Source: Epiperipatus broadwayi
Taxonomy: Eukaryota > Onychophora > Udeonychophora > Euonychophora > Peripatidae
Assembly (NCBI GenBank): GCA_028023455.1
Contig: JAQFVV010000554.1
Coordinates: 62,001 to 126,000 of the forward strand
Length of the DNA: 64,000 nt
Direction: 5' to 3'
This document shows, piece by piece, positions 1-11,705 of the stretch (position 1 is its first letter; every line of letters begins with the position of its first letter). A model generated the notes under the pieces. It saw nothing but the letters and a program-made list of their open reading frames with translations, ran no database searches and was not told the origin of the DNA. The translations under genes were made by a program, and so were the position numbers.

Positions 1-1161
1 TGTATGCTAAACACGCTTCACATTACATTAATATAAACACCCATATATCCTTCCACAAGCATTGCCCTAACTACGAAACAAATAGCCTAAACTAAAATCC
101 CGTAAATTAAACATAAACGAATTTAAACAGTTATTACTCTTTATCCATGCAGCTATCTACACCCAACTTTAATTTAATACATTTTATTTAACAGATAGAA
201 ATAAATAACCTAGTTAAACACAAACATAAATAATTAAATAAAAAAAATGGAAATGATTGAAATAGCAAATGTATATAAAAACAAATATTTATAATTGATT
301 TAGAGTTCTATTCTTGGTCAGATAAGAGTACATTCATTTATATTACTTTTTTTTTTTTTGATTACTTATTGACGTTATACGGTAATTATTTAAAAGAAAG
401 TTCAATTGGCAAAAGTTTATACTTTACAGATTCTGAGGTCCATCTTCGTGATCACTTATATAGATTGTTTGTTCTTCCTTTTTAAAAACGAAGCCGCCAC
501 TTGCCATTCCTTTTTGGTCCCTAACTGTCATAGGGAGGTCCCAGCTGGTTGTCCGGAAAATTTAATTTTATTGCAGACTTCCACATCGTGAAAATCTGCA
601 ATATAGCTAGTTATAACGACATATTCATAGTCAGCTCTCAGATAACAATTATAATAATAATTTGTCTTTTATATTTTTATTAGTCTCTTATCATTAGACC
701 TTGAGATTCAACGAGCAAGACGTCACTAATCCATTCGTGTTTCAGTTATGGTCCGTGCTGTCATTTTCGTGTTTGCATTGGTCATTTAATTCCTTTGTAT
801 TCTCTTATCTGACCATTTAATTTATTTTACATGCCTCACGAGGTAGTTTGCTTTTGAACAATCATTTAATTAATAAGACAATCATTTCCATTTTCTAAGA
901 TTATAAAAATCAACATTATTTCTATTTTTAAAATATCAATCTTTATATTTTTACTTTTTTACAAAAAAAATACTTTCAAATGCTTTTATTTGTAAAAGTT
1001 TTCAAAGTTTCCTATCTGTGCGATCTATATATACGTTACACAACTTTTAATTTTCAGTTTTTAAGTTAAGTTTTTTTTTCATTTTAATAAATCAATTTTT
1101 CTTCACGATCTTTTTATTTTAGTTTTAAAATAATGTAACGGCATATTTATATACCGTTACA
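1..1161 (+). repeat. 3' part of a large LTR-like element (family B), cut by the window edge
   Basis: The stretch matches 37,190-38,283 in the order of its motifs: a shared TAAATAAATGGAAATGATT-like block, a GTTGGTCAGATA block, and an 'ATCTGTGCGAT..TATATATACG' block. Both end in TGTAAC...GTTACA followed by ATATAT. A shorter relative ends at 53,073. The conserved CA-ending terminus and the (AT)n flank fit an LTR or other terminal repeat. No coding capacity is visible; the 61-codon frame at 406-591 has no recognisable feature. Whether this is a solo LTR or part of a complete element lies beyond the left edge. Confidence 0.6.
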
Positions 1162-1815
1162 ATATATATATAAACAGTGAGGATTGCCAATTCCTCTACA
1201 AGCTTTATGATATATATATATATATTGAAAATTATAGTAATTCAGAAAATGTTCTCAATTGACTTAATTTATATTCTTATCAGTCCACGTTTCATGATAT
1301 CTTCCAATTCTTCAGACTAATCTTCTCTGTTAATTCATTAATGAAATATTTTTCATCAATTAATTATCTTTTTAATTATCGTCAGATATGTTTTGCCCAT
1401 ATTAGCACTACATCTAAAAAATAGAGCATTTATATGTCCAGAGAAAATAGATAGAAAGACAAAAATAAGTTTAAATAAATTTTAGGATAGGTGATACCGA
1501 CAAGTTGTTTTTTTAAATTACATGAGAGTTTTTATTTAGTTTTAACCATTCTTTTTATCTATCAATATAATCTTTATCAGGCACATACTAATATGAAGAC
1601 ATCAAACCCCCAAAATAGTTCTGTTACTAACAGAACTTCATGCTGCTTGGGTTTGAAGCAGCAGAAAGAAACATGCTGGCAGTATGCTGTTGATTATGCA
1701 GATACTTTGCAGTGGAGCTTTCTATATATGAAGTTCAAACTATATAGATGTTAAATTGATGTTGAAGACAATTATCATTGGCTACTTAGCTGTTTGTTAA
1801 CCAATACATTTTTAT
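1162..1815. other. No gene recognised
   Basis: AT-rich sequence with a short (AT)n run at about 1,210-1,226. A roughly 35-bp block at 1,180-1,215 (GAGGATTGCCAATTCCTC) recurs near 57,270, so part of it is dispersed repeat. The 87-codon frame at 1,491-1,754 shows no domain and starts with a non-ATG codon. Confidence 0.5.
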
Positions 1816-2025
1816 GAACAGAAAGTAACAAAAGCTTCAGTGAGTGATATAACATAAACTCTCAAAAGATAGATGATCAATAGATCAAATTCACTCTCTC
1901 ATTTAAAATTACGTAAATAAACTAAGCATATATAAGAACAAATCTTAAGAGACAGGTGATATATGTCTTTTGAGAGTTTATTTACATTATATAACTCATT
2001 TGAAACTTCAGTTACTTCCTGTTCA
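1816..2025. repeat. Imperfect foldback (inverted repeat)
   Basis: The left arm at about 1,816-1,872 (contains AACTCTCAAAAGATA) is the imperfect reverse complement of the right arm at 1,968-2,025 (contains TCTTTTGAGAGTTTATTTAC). About 95 bp lie between the arms. It looks like a small foldback transposon or MITE; no transposase is encoded. It abuts the RTE 3' fragment that starts at 2,033. Confidence 0.65.
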
Positions 2026-2032
2026 GTTACAT

Positions 2033-2383
2033 ATCATCATCATCATCAACCATTATCAATTCACTGCAGGATGAAGGTCTCTCCAAGTTCAGTCCATCTT
2101 CTCTGATCATTAGCTTCTTTTCTCCACATCACCCCTGCACATTTTTTTTATTTCATCCATCCATTTCACATATGGTCTCTTTCTGGGTCTTTTACAATTT
2201 TTTGAAATCCAGTTTAAGATTTCAATTGTCAATCTATTATCATCTCTTCTAGCAATATGTCCAACCCTACTCCATTTCAGTCTTTTAATTTTTTCAATGC
2301 AGTCAATAACACCTGTTTGTCCTCTTCTTCATACATTACGTTTTCGATCTCTTCTTGTTACTCTCCATACTTCTTTGAGTTAC
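2033..2383 (-). mobile_element. RTE LINE, 3' fragment (copy H)
   Basis: Read on the minus strand this is the last ~350 bp of the RTE family seen complete at 22,912-26,207: the C-terminal coding end, the 'ATCCTGCAGT' block, and the terminal (GATGAT)n tail, seen here as TCATCATCATCATC. It is 5'-truncated, as expected when target-primed reverse transcription stops early. Scattered substitutions and indels make it a decayed copy. Confidence 0.85.
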
Positions 2384-2698
2384 ATATAATCTGAGTTATT
2401 ATTTACATATATATATATATGGTCTGATATATTTAGTTATAAAAGCACAGCTGAAAAAAATTACTGGTTACAGTAAGGAATTCGGTAGTAAACATATATA
2501 CTATGCATTATTTAAAATTTTAATTTCAGTGTTAAGGAAATGGAAGAAAAAAATCTATGTGTTTCTTTGCATATAAAAAAAGTAGCTTGTTTATATTAAA
2601 ATATTTTACAAGGAAAATAGACTTGGGGGATTTTTTTATAAAAACAGTTATTTAAAGTTGTAATTATAAATTTATTAAACGCACATTGATTTCGTAAG

Positions 2699-2896
2699 TA
2701 ATATTTACCGAGGCTGTAACCTCGAGAATATGCATATAAAATGCGATAGTAGGGACCTCTACAGGTGTTTACCCACAGGCTTACGATATTCCCCTCTTTT
2801 CTTCCATAGCGTAAGCTTGTGGTTAAACACCTGTAGAGGTCACTACTATCGCATTTTATATGCATATTCTCGAGGTTACACCCTCAGTAAATATTA
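2699..2896. repeat. Near-perfect palindrome, 86-bp arms
   Basis: The left arm 2,699-2,784 and right arm 2,811-2,896 are reverse complements with few mismatches (shared core GCATATAAAATGCGATAGTA). The spacer is about 26 bp. The RNA would fold into a long hairpin. The minus-strand frame across it (2,596-2,865) is a by-product of the repeat, not a gene. It is probably a MITE or foldback element; I could not define a target duplication. Confidence 0.85.
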
Positions 2897-2899
2897 AAA

Positions 2900-5170
2900 A
2901 CATTTAGCGTAATTTATTCAGCCAAGTAAATAACTTTGAATAAATCAGATAGTAATTAACCCGAGCTAATTTATGATGACCAGATTGTAGACATTCTAAG
3001 AAATTTGGAAGTTAAAGAAGAAAACCATATCTAAACTATCAGAATTGCAGTATCCTAAGTGTCCATTGACTAATCAAAGAAACAATTTATCAAATGTTCA
3101 TTCATAAAAGATTATTGATTAAAATATATATGTGTGATCAGGTGGGTCAGCAATATGAGATGGCATGGAGAGTTGAGGGTCATGTGAAAGCCTGAGTTCG
3201 AAACCTTATATATTTTATGAAAATACACCTGGATAAATATGGCGTATGATACTTCCTAAAATCATTTGTGTTAGATTATGAATGAAAATCTAAATCCTTA
3301 AATAGTAATGGATGTTCTTATATTTTCTATATACTAGAACATAAAAATATATATATTGTTAAAATAATTTAGCTTATAATCTTATAAAACACAGATGTGT
3401 GTGCTTGTATAAGTATATATGTAAGTCAATTTAGATTTTATGCAGTCCTCTTTTATTGTCTCCAACTTCCTGTCTATGAATGAATTCATCCAAATACCCC
3501 TTCAGATGCTACTGGATTCCTGCTATCAATATCTGAAGTCATTTGATTTTCAGTTGTGACTGAGAATTTAATATAGACATCTATTTTAAATGAATATCTT
3601 CATGAAGGTTTCTTAAAAAAATAATAGTCAACAGAAGTCGAGAAATAGTAGTGATTTTAGACAATATCGAAAATGGTTCTATAATTTACTTTGATAGTTG
3701 GTATGCCTACAAGATGGACGACTGGGAAAAGGCCTGATTTCAGCATTTCATAGACATTCACCATTGCAATTTCATTGGTCCTGACACACTGGTGTCAATA
3801 CTCAGATCATCAAGCAAATGCTATAAAGTAAATAGTGAAATAAATGACACAGAGCAACGACATGGAAGCATTTGAACTTCTACTCAGCTTAATTCATTTT
3901 GGAAATGACAATGTATTTAAGTTACTTTTGGACTCAATTAAAATTTTCTGGTCTCTGGAATATAAATTATAAATAATATTTTGCCTGTACATTTAAAAAA
4001 ATAAATAAATAAAAAATTAAATAGCATCAAATAACAGGAAAGTATCTATTATGCATATGTAAACCAACTGAAGATTGAGGTTTAACTTTTCTATCTCGTA
4101 ATAAAATATATTTTTATTCATATCCAAGTTATAATTTAGCATATACCACATTTATTAATAAAACGTATATAATTAATAAATAAATTGATTTAAGCAGACC
4201 GCTAACAATGGGAGAAACAAGCAATCTAATTACATCTAAAGTTAGTTATCAATAATTAGATAAACCCAGATAAGAAAATTAGATCCGGAGTCAAAGTAAC
4301 AAAAAAAAAATATTAATTTGTGTCCTGTCCATTATTGATGCCACTAAAATTAGAATTAAGGTATTAAATTTCTAATAAGAAAATGCTAAGTCAAAGGAAG
4401 AGAAATAATTGCAAATGATATAAAAGAAATTGTGTTTTCAAAAGAAGCACTCTTCCCCTTTTTAAACGACGCTATGGCATGATGTCCAGCTAGATACAAT
4501 TGTGATTCCTCCTAGGAACTCTTTTTCCCATGGCTGACTCTACAACTTAATGACTGCAAAACTGTATTCTATGCCCAAAGGATGTGTGCCAAACAGTGAA
4601 CTAGCCAAGAATAAAGTTAAACTTTCTATGTGGATATTTGCAAAGTGGTGTACCGCAATCAACAACAATTTGCAGTTAAAAGCAGAATTCTCATTCCCAT
4701 TGAATGAACTGTAGTCCTTCCAGCCATATACATGAATTCATGTCATCAAATGCTTGTTTAGTGCTACAGACTTTGCCAGATGGGCAGAACATCAATTACA
4801 GACTGGGTAAATATGAGCAATGCTATATGTGTGTAATTAGACTCGTTGCCATAGTAATTGTTAAACCAATTTTGTTTAAAATAGTCCAGTGAAAATAGAA
4901 CTGTTAAAAGAGAAAGAAAGAATAGGAGTCTATCATGTACTGAATTAGTTCAATATATATGTATTATGCAATTCTTTTATACATTGTGTTTATTATTATT
5001 ATTATTATTATTAGTTGTTTATTATGTAGTTTGGTAAGGTTAAATTCTATCTATTCCTGAGGACCGAATAAATTTTTACATATTTTATATACATTAGAAT
5101 TAAGTGTCTTTTATGAATAGAACTTTATAAATAAATTAAGATCAAAGGAGATTTAGTATTATTACATAAT
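2900..5170. other. No gene recognised; two dispersed-repeat fragments
   Basis: At 3,135-3,215 a fragment (GGTCATGTGAAAGCCTGAG) belongs to the F2 foldback family seen complete around 33,742 and 38,394. At 3,950-4,055 a ~105-bp block (ATAACAGGAAAGTA) recurs at 10,925-11,038. A short (ATT)n tract lies at about 4,991-5,012. The remainder shows no long frame, RNA gene or repeat that I can identify; the 62-codon frame at 4,704 has no support. Confidence 0.5.
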
Positions 5171-5172
5171 AC

Positions 5173-5376
5173 CATCTTGTTATGTGCACCCAGGCTGCTT
5201 TCTTGTTAAAATAGGGATGATATAGTTAGCAACTTTGAGTGATATTAATCTCTACATATAGATTAATCAATTTCATCTTGTTATGTGCACCCAGGCTGCT
5301 TTCTTGTTAAAATAGGGATGATATAGCTAGCAACTTTGAGTGATATTAATCTCTTCATATAGATTAATCAATTTAC
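5173..5376. repeat. Two-copy tandem duplication, ~102-bp unit
   Basis: The unit beginning CATCTTGTTATGTGCACCCA occurs at 5,173 and again at 5,275 with only a couple of differences. It is a simple recent tandem duplication with no coding content. Confidence 0.9.
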
Positions 5377-7299
5377 TCGGTTGTTTTTCCTGATGTTGTC
5401 TTTCCTTGATTGGCCTCTTCCATTCCTTTTAATAATATTAATTAAAGGTTAATTGTTCATTTCATATATACCTCTTGAAAATATTATCTTTTCCCTTTAT
5501 ATATATTGTTTATTTACAGCCTTGTTTATTTTTTATAATGATTGATGGTACTTGGCCTTAAGTAGGGAAGGGGTTGATCTTGTAGGGATTTTAACTTTAT
5601 TTGGTATGGAATTAATCAACTTTATTTGAAATTAATGCATACATTGCTATTTATATTTTTTTGTTTAAACTATTAAAATTTATCAATTACATAGTATTAT
5701 CCATCTACTGTATAAGGAATCAATTTTGGTGAGTGTTCATGCACATAAACTAATTGTTTATTGTGACATGTATGATGGCTAGTAAAAATAAATTATGACC
5801 AGCAACCTAGATATGGGAAAGAATCACGTGAGTCTAGCATACTTTGTTACAATGCGATTCAATATACTGTGACCTCCTTATACGGAATCAGAAATATCTC
5901 TGTCACTATAACCAAAGAAACCTGTTAGCCACTATAACTTCCTTTTCCATTCCTCACCCTTATTCTTTTCTATCCTGCTCCAGCCCATTTCTGCAACATA
6001 ATCTTTGTCAATTCTGTGACCTTTATATTTAAATTTCTCTTTTTCCAAACCAAGCATAAAAACCAATAACCCACTTTCTATATAATCACTTTGTTTATTA
6101 TTTCACAATTTCATTATTTGTACCTTTTATGCTTTCAGGCATTTACATTCAATTAACAGAGGCCTAATATTTTCTATGCCTTCCATATACAACTTGCAGA
6201 CTAAATCATGCATATTTTTCCATTTATGTGTATATTCCCTTGTTGCTAAAGATCCTGTTCGAACCTTAAACAGTAAATGACTTTCCTTGCTATTATCATA
6301 AATTAATTCACACCCAATATTCCATTTACTTCTATATATAATTAAACTCTTTTTACTCTCCATACTATTTTTCCATCTCTCAAACTGCCTACTCTTTATT
6401 AATGCATCTATTCTTCTATACCATTCCTTACTACTGTAGCAGTCAACAGTTCTCCTAACACAATCATCCCACCCTTTATATAAGTACACTGTTATAACTT
6501 CTTTATCCAAATCTTTTGTATATCATACTACCTTTCTCACCCATCTTGTTGCCTGCCTTTTACTCATAACCCAATTAAATAGTATTTGGCTATTCACTTA
6601 TTGTCTATAAACTGCAATCTACTAAACATTTTCATTTTGCTTTTTGCATCTCTCATATAAAAACTTGGCCGTCCAATTTCTCTTTGAATTGCCTTCTTTG
6701 CTGTCCACACACCGGTATCTAATGCATGTCTTCCTACTTCTATTTGTACTTTTATCAATTTTTTCTCCCATTCATGCAAGCAATTTCTTTGATTAGATAA
6801 TTCCCAAATATTTATATTTATTCACCAAACTTATCTTTATATCTCCCAATAAAAATTCTTTGTCTTCTCTTTCCCCAGTATTAAAACATCATTACTCTTG
6901 ATATTTCTTCACTAAACTTAATCCCTATCTCTTTACCCACCCTTGTGCATATCCTCAGCATAACTTTTATATCTTCCCTTCTTTCTGTGCACAAAAAGAC
7001 ATCATACACAAATAAAAGAACAGATAATGCATACACTTTCTTACCACATATTAATGGTATCTCTTCCTAGTCTTTTTATTGCTCTCTCCATTTCTCTCAA
7101 ATTCAACAAAAACAAAATAGGTGACATAGGGCATCCTTGCCTTAGTCCCACCCCATTTTTAACTTTAACTGCTTCTATATTCCCTAATTGATATGTATAG
7201 TAATTATTTTCATAAAAGTTCTTAATAATATCCACTAAAGCTCCATCCTTTCCAAAATTTTATAACCTTACTCATAATCTATTTCTATTTACTCTATCA

Positions 7300-7667
7300 C
7301 AGGGGTCCCCAACCTTTTTGCACATAAGAGCACATTCTATAATACTGGCCAGGTGGCAGGCACCATTTATTTTTTCAATGTAAATTTATAGTTGCATATT
7401 GTTAATAATACACATAATGTATAAAAAAATATTTATTTCAAAAATAAAATTTTAACAAGAAATTAACGTTTATATTTTTACTCTGTAAAAGTATAGTATA
7501 CCCTATAATTTGATTACAATATAATACAATAATTTATAAGACATTTTAAAAATTAAATTTATTTGTATCAGATAAATAATTTTTTATCATGTTCGGATAG
7601 TGGCGGGCACACATAAAATGGACTGCGGGCACCATGGTGCTCGCAGGCATAGGGTTGGGGACCCCTG
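7300..7667. mobile_element. hAT-type MITE inserted in N1
   Basis: The 368-bp insert has terminal inverted repeats CAGGGGTCCCCAACC / GGTTGGGGACCCCTG and is flanked by an exact 8-bp duplication CTCTATCA (7,292-7,299 and 7,668-7,675). TIRs of this form and 8-bp duplications are diagnostic of hAT transposons. No transposase is present, so it is non-autonomous. It interrupts the RT region of N1 and is therefore younger than that copy. Confidence 0.95.
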
Positions 7668-8026
7668 CTCTATCATATACCTACTCTATATTTATAAAAT
7701 CCATATGTAATAGTCTATGTGTATACCTATTCATATCCATAAGTTGTGTAACTAAAAATAAACTGTCTCCTATATGCCTATCCAATTAAAAACCTCCTTG
7801 CATTTCTCCCACTATATTATTCTCTTCCATCCATTTTGCAATCATTTCAGCCACCATATATGAAATAACTTTATATAAAACTGATTTTACCACTATCAGT
7901 CTATAATTGTTTAACATTCTATGATCCTTACCCTTTCCTTTAAATAGTAGTTTTACTTTTGTATTACTCCAACTACCTGGAAAATCTCTCTTTTGCGCCA
8001 TCTTATTAAAACATGATAACAATTTT

Positions 8027-8251
8027 ACTTTTGCCTTATGCCCTGAATTCATTACTATCTCTGCTGCCCATCCATCTAAACCTCTTGCTTTTCCACTTTT
8101 TAATTTTTTCCCTGCCTCATTCAGTACATTTTCTGTATACTTTTGCCTTATGCCCTGAATTCATTAATATCTCTGCTGCCCATCCATCTAAACCTCTTGC
8201 TTTTCCACTTTTTAATTTCTTCCCTGCCTCATTCAGTACATTTTCTGTAAA
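8027..8251. repeat. ~112-bp tandem duplication inside N1 RT
   Basis: The block ACTTTTGCCTTATGCCCTGA through CAGTACATTTTCTGTA occurs at 8,027 and again at 8,139, nearly identical. It duplicates part of the RT coding region, so it arose after insertion. It explains why two minus-strand frames (7,786-8,052 and 8,117-8,566) share the ILMNSGHKAKV segment. Confidence 0.9.
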
Positions 8252-9464
8252 CCTAATATTCCCATTACTATATGCTTTCATGTTTGCTATCACTCTGTCC
8301 TTCACATCTAACATCTTTTCTATACCCATTACATACTTATTTAATATAATCTTTAATTCTTCTCCAGAGCTACTCTCTACTGCATCATCATCTAGTAATA
8401 TTATCACTCTCACCCCTACATTCCTTCTTTTAATGGATTTCCAAAATTTTTTACTCCTATCTCTTCTACTTTTATTAATATCCTCCAAAAATTTACTATT
8501 CAATTTTATTCTCTCTATATAACTATTTACTTTAGCCAACTTCTTTTTTCTAAGTACTTTTCCCATTTAACATTTAACATCTTTTTCACTTTCTTTGTTC
8601 TAACAGCACATTTATATTCTCTGCATACTTTTTTTCTCTCTTTTACACTTTTACTAACTCTCACATTTTTATTACTTTTTCTTCTGAATATTCTCACCTA
8701 AATCCCTATTTACCATTTTCTCTATTTCACCACACATACTTATCCTCAACCAACTCTTCCATGGTTTCTTCAACTTTTATTTTACACTCTTCTAACTTAC
8801 TATTATCATTCACTATCCATCTACATCATTCACTATCATTTCTATTTTTATTTCTATTTTTCATCACATTACTAAGCATTTCTATTATAAGAAGTTATGA
8901 TCACTATTATACATTCTCTCTTCATTATTAAACACTTTTAATTTTCCGTACTTTATTCATTCCCTCTTTCTCTACTAATACATAATCTATTGTGTGCAAT
9001 ATATTATTTCTAGACCATGTGTATTGTCCCTCATAAGTATTTGATAAATTTTCAATGCTCAAATTCACTTTCTGACAAAAATTATTCAAAAGCTGCCCAT
9101 TCTTATTATATACATCATCAATATCTTCAATATGCCCATTCATACCCCCATAATGATTATTCTCTTCCCCTTTCTTTGAAACTGTATATTTTTAACTAGG
9201 CCTTCATATATGCTACTGTTCCACTCCATTATAGTCTGACTATCTTCAGTAGTTATATATTCTATAGCCACCATTCATTCCTGTCTTTCCTAATCTTATC
9301 TTAATCCACAAATGTTCTTGACATTTAACAGTATTTAAATATTTTTTTGACATAACTCCTATATGACCACCCCTTTTTTCTTTCTCTTTTTTATTTATGG
9401 CCTGATGTTTCCCAAACTATATTCTTTATAAATCTCTCTAAAACCTTACTATATAATCCCCTCT

Positions 9465-10185
9465 TTACAATAAAAAAATCCCATACTCCACAAACATAAC
9501 ACTATTTCTCTCGTTTATAGAACATGCACTATCTAATATATATCTCTTGTCAAATTTTGGAAATAATCCAACTATTCCTACTCTTCCTTTAATCTTACTC
9601 AAATTCCTAATCAATTCTATGTACTTATCCATTATTCTTTCTGATGGCTCTAACAACTTATTAGTCCCTACTATAACATACACATCTCTATTCCCTTGCT
9701 TCTTTAATTTATCTGTAACATCCATAATTCTAGCTCCTGGCAAACATACTCTTACATACCTGTTTGAATATCCTATCAATACTGTTTCATAGTCTACTTT
9801 CTTTGCTTCAAGTATAACCTTTTCTACAATCTTCTGGACTTCCTTATCTACTTCTTTTTTTATCATTTCTACTTCTTTTTTATCATTTCTACTTAATAAT
9901 TTTTTTATCTGCTCACATTTCATTTAATTTTGCTTCTATATTCTTTACCTCTTTCTCTATCTTACTTATTTTTTGGCTAATCATCTCCATTTCACTACTA
10001 ATATTTCCACCCATATCTCCCGACACTCCACTAAAACCATACTCTATCCTATCTTCCTCAATTACATTTTGTCTCATTTTTCCTGACTTTCTCTTTAAAC
10101 TATCTACACTTAGAAACCACTTTTTTACCTCTTTTATCACATTTACACCTGTTTTGTCACATTTACACACTGTATACATAACCAT
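9465..10185 (-). pseudogene. N1 ORF1-like: coiled coil plus SGNH-hydrolase domain
   Basis: There are two overlapping reading frames. The upstream one (10,185-9,913) ends in a heptad-like stretch (ISKIEKEVKNIEAKLNEM). The downstream one (9,923-9,465) carries SGNH/GDSL-esterase landmarks: GYSN at residues 51-54 where GDSN is expected (block I, Asp changed), Gly63 in LPGARI (block II), and VGTNKL at 85-90 where GTND is usual (block III). The missing block V (D-x-x-H) is visible in the related copy at 63,115-63,170 as KDGLHLTKQGVESL. Known LINE ORF1 proteins of the CR1/L2 type combine a coiled coil with an esterase, and this fits that plan. Start codons cannot be trusted in a decayed copy. Confidence 0.75.
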
Positions 10186-10299
10186 AAACCTGTTACATCC
10201 TTCATAGACTTATTTAAACATTTCAAGTGATAAACCTCTTCACGTATGATATACTCTTCCATTCACACCTAATTTCTTTCTGACAATTAAATATGCATT

Positions 10300-10910
10300 G
10301 ATGTGATGTGATACACTGTGACTTCTCCTTAAATGAAGTCAGAAATCTCTCAGCAACTATGCCCAGAGAAACCTGTTAGCCACCTTCCCTTCCCTTTCCA
10401 TTGTTGATGTGATGTGATGTACTGTGGCTTTTTATGTGATGTACTGTGGCTTCTCCTTAAATGGAGTCAGGAATCTCTCAGTAATTATACCCAGAGAAAC
10501 CTGTTAGCCACTTTATCTTCCATTCCCCACTCTAGGTTTTTCCATATTCTGCTCCATCCCATTTCCACAACATAATCTTCGTCAACTCTATGGTCTTTAT
10601 ATCTAAATCCCCCTTATCTTTTTACAAACCCAGCATAAAAACCAATAATCCACTTTCTGTATAATCACTTTTTTTCATATTTATTCTTCCATAACTTCAT
10701 TATTTGTACTCTTTTGGTTTTCAAGCATTTACATTCAATTAACAGATGCCTAATATTTTCTATTACTTCCTTACACAATTTACAGACTAAATTACCCATA
10801 TTTTTCCATTTACATGTATATTCTTTTGTTGCTAAAGATCCCATTCAAGCCTTAAACAATAAACTATTTTCCTTACTATTATCATATATTAACACCCTAG
10901 TGATTACATG
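10300..10910 (-). mobile_element. N1 LINE 3' ends, one short and one longer
   Basis: Two 3' termini are stacked. One at about 10,300-10,390 has the TGATGTGATGTG tail and the 'CTTCTCCTTAAATGAAGTCAG' block (quoted in part). A second starts at about 10,406 and runs to about 10,910, covering the 3' UTR and the C-terminal coding end (same block as 6,127-6,300). The TGTGATGT repeats at the junction suggest insertion of one copy at the tail of another, or slippage in the tail. Confidence 0.8.
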
Positions 10911-10924
10911 TCAACTTTGTACCA

Positions 10925-11038
10925 CTGGTCTGGTCTCTGAAATATAAATTATAGATAATATTTTTCTGCATATTTAAAAAAAAAAAAAATTAAATGACTT
11001 CAGATAACAGGAAAGTACCTTTTAGATATATGTAACCA
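10925..11038. repeat. Dispersed repeat fragment, second copy of 3,950-4,055
   Basis: Shared blocks are GGTCTCTG(G/A)AATATAAATTATA, an A-rich stretch, and AGATAACAGGAAAGTA. The A-rich centre suggests a retroposed piece, but two copies do not define its ends. Confidence 0.6.
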
Positions 11039-11454
11039 GGTGGTCATATAATTTAAACACTATTGCTACATTTATTGTTTTTCATCAATTTCATTAATAA
11101 ATATCTATGTGGTATTTATTTATAAATAAATCAGAATCAAAATCAATTTCTACAAATGATCTCCTTGGAAACCTAACTGGCACTACTTAGGGTTATGGTG
11201 CAAATGCTTTAAGGGAAGCTTACTTAGCATTAGCACCTTCTGCTGATAAATAATGTGCCTCTGTATGGAAAAAAAATACTACACCAAACTTAATTAAGAA
11301 ACATTACTGCCACAGTCTACTCCTTCATAGTGACTTGCCCTTCTTTGGAATATTCCTCCATCAGATATCTGAAGAGAAATTTCTTTCTAAAAAATAAATA
11401 CAAAGCTATTAAGTAAATTGGATTTACCAGTAACTGTAAATATAATTCCAAACC

Positions 11455-11575
11455 ACTAAACATCACATGATTACCATTGATTACTCTGGTTTGCACCGAG
11501 TGGTACTACTGTATGGAGAGTTTTGCCTCTATGGGATATAGTTTCACCACCAAAACTCTCTTGAATGCCAAACCA
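11455..11575. repeat. F1 foldback family fragment
   Basis: It contains CACTAAACATCACATGAT and TACTGTATGGAGAGTTTTGC, which are the outer and inner blocks of the F1 foldback family (complete examples near 29.2, 40.3, 45.0 and 57.7 kb). The central stem is missing. Confidence 0.65.
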
Positions 11576-11705
11576 AGAATCTACAAATGAAGAATTATGG
11601 TGTAACAAAATGGAAATTCTTATGATGTTCTAAATCTCTTCCCCTCCCCCCCGATCCAACAATAACATCCATTGGATTCAATCTCTCTAGAGGCATATAT
11701 ATTAT

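Larger units (their letters stand above)
6127..9440 (-). pseudogene. N1 ORF2-like: endonuclease-reverse transcriptase, broken
   Basis: The endonuclease piece near 9,400-8,900 shows RGGHIGVMSKKYLN, then a GDMNG-like loop and TWSRNN..IDYVLV. RT pieces follow: a 'KGKGKDHRMLNNYR' thumb-proximal block (7,786-8,052), a degraded domain A (FINIE, expected Asp changed to Asn, near 7,690), GLRQGCPMSPILF (7,041-7,235), and a catalytic box reading FVYDV instead of F/YADD near 6,990. The C-terminal frame 6,510-6,127 ends in a C-x2-C/H-x4-C-like knuckle (LYMEGIENIRPLLIECK here; LCKESMENISHLL at 53.6 kb). Wording of the motifs resembles elements often labelled 'tick transposon', but the clade is not certain. 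It is catalytically dead. Confidence 0.8.
5853..10295 (-). mobile_element. Degenerate non-LTR retrotransposon N1 (coiled coil-SGNH-EN-RT)
   Basis: This is the longest copy of an old LINE family. In transcription order (right to left): coiled-coil and SGNH-hydrolase segment (10,185-9,465), AP-type endonuclease (about 9,420-8,900), RT (8,570-6,960), C-terminal region with a Cys/His knuckle (6,780-6,127), and a ~270-bp 3' UTR ending at about 5,853. The 3' end is fixed by agreement with copies at 10.3-10.9, 39.8-40.1 and 53.2 kb. Stops and frameshifts are abundant, a hAT MITE sits at 7,300-7,667, and a 112-bp internal duplication lies at 8,027-8,251, so it is inactive. Without the MITE it is about 4 kb. 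The 5' limit is uncertain because another N1 3' end abuts it. Confidence 0.85.

Noticed and set aside
4704-4892. 62-codon frame and similar short frames (406, 1,491, 5,844, 26,734, 37,581, 49,810, 54,329)
   Set aside because: There is no motif, signal or repeated conservation; their number matches what is expected by chance, and several begin with non-ATG codons.
8013-8522. 169-codon plus-strand hydrophobic frame resembling a membrane protein
   Set aside because: It is antisense to the N1 RT region; the Leu/Phe/Ser-rich composition comes from the complementary Lys/Asn-rich coding strand and a tandem duplication.
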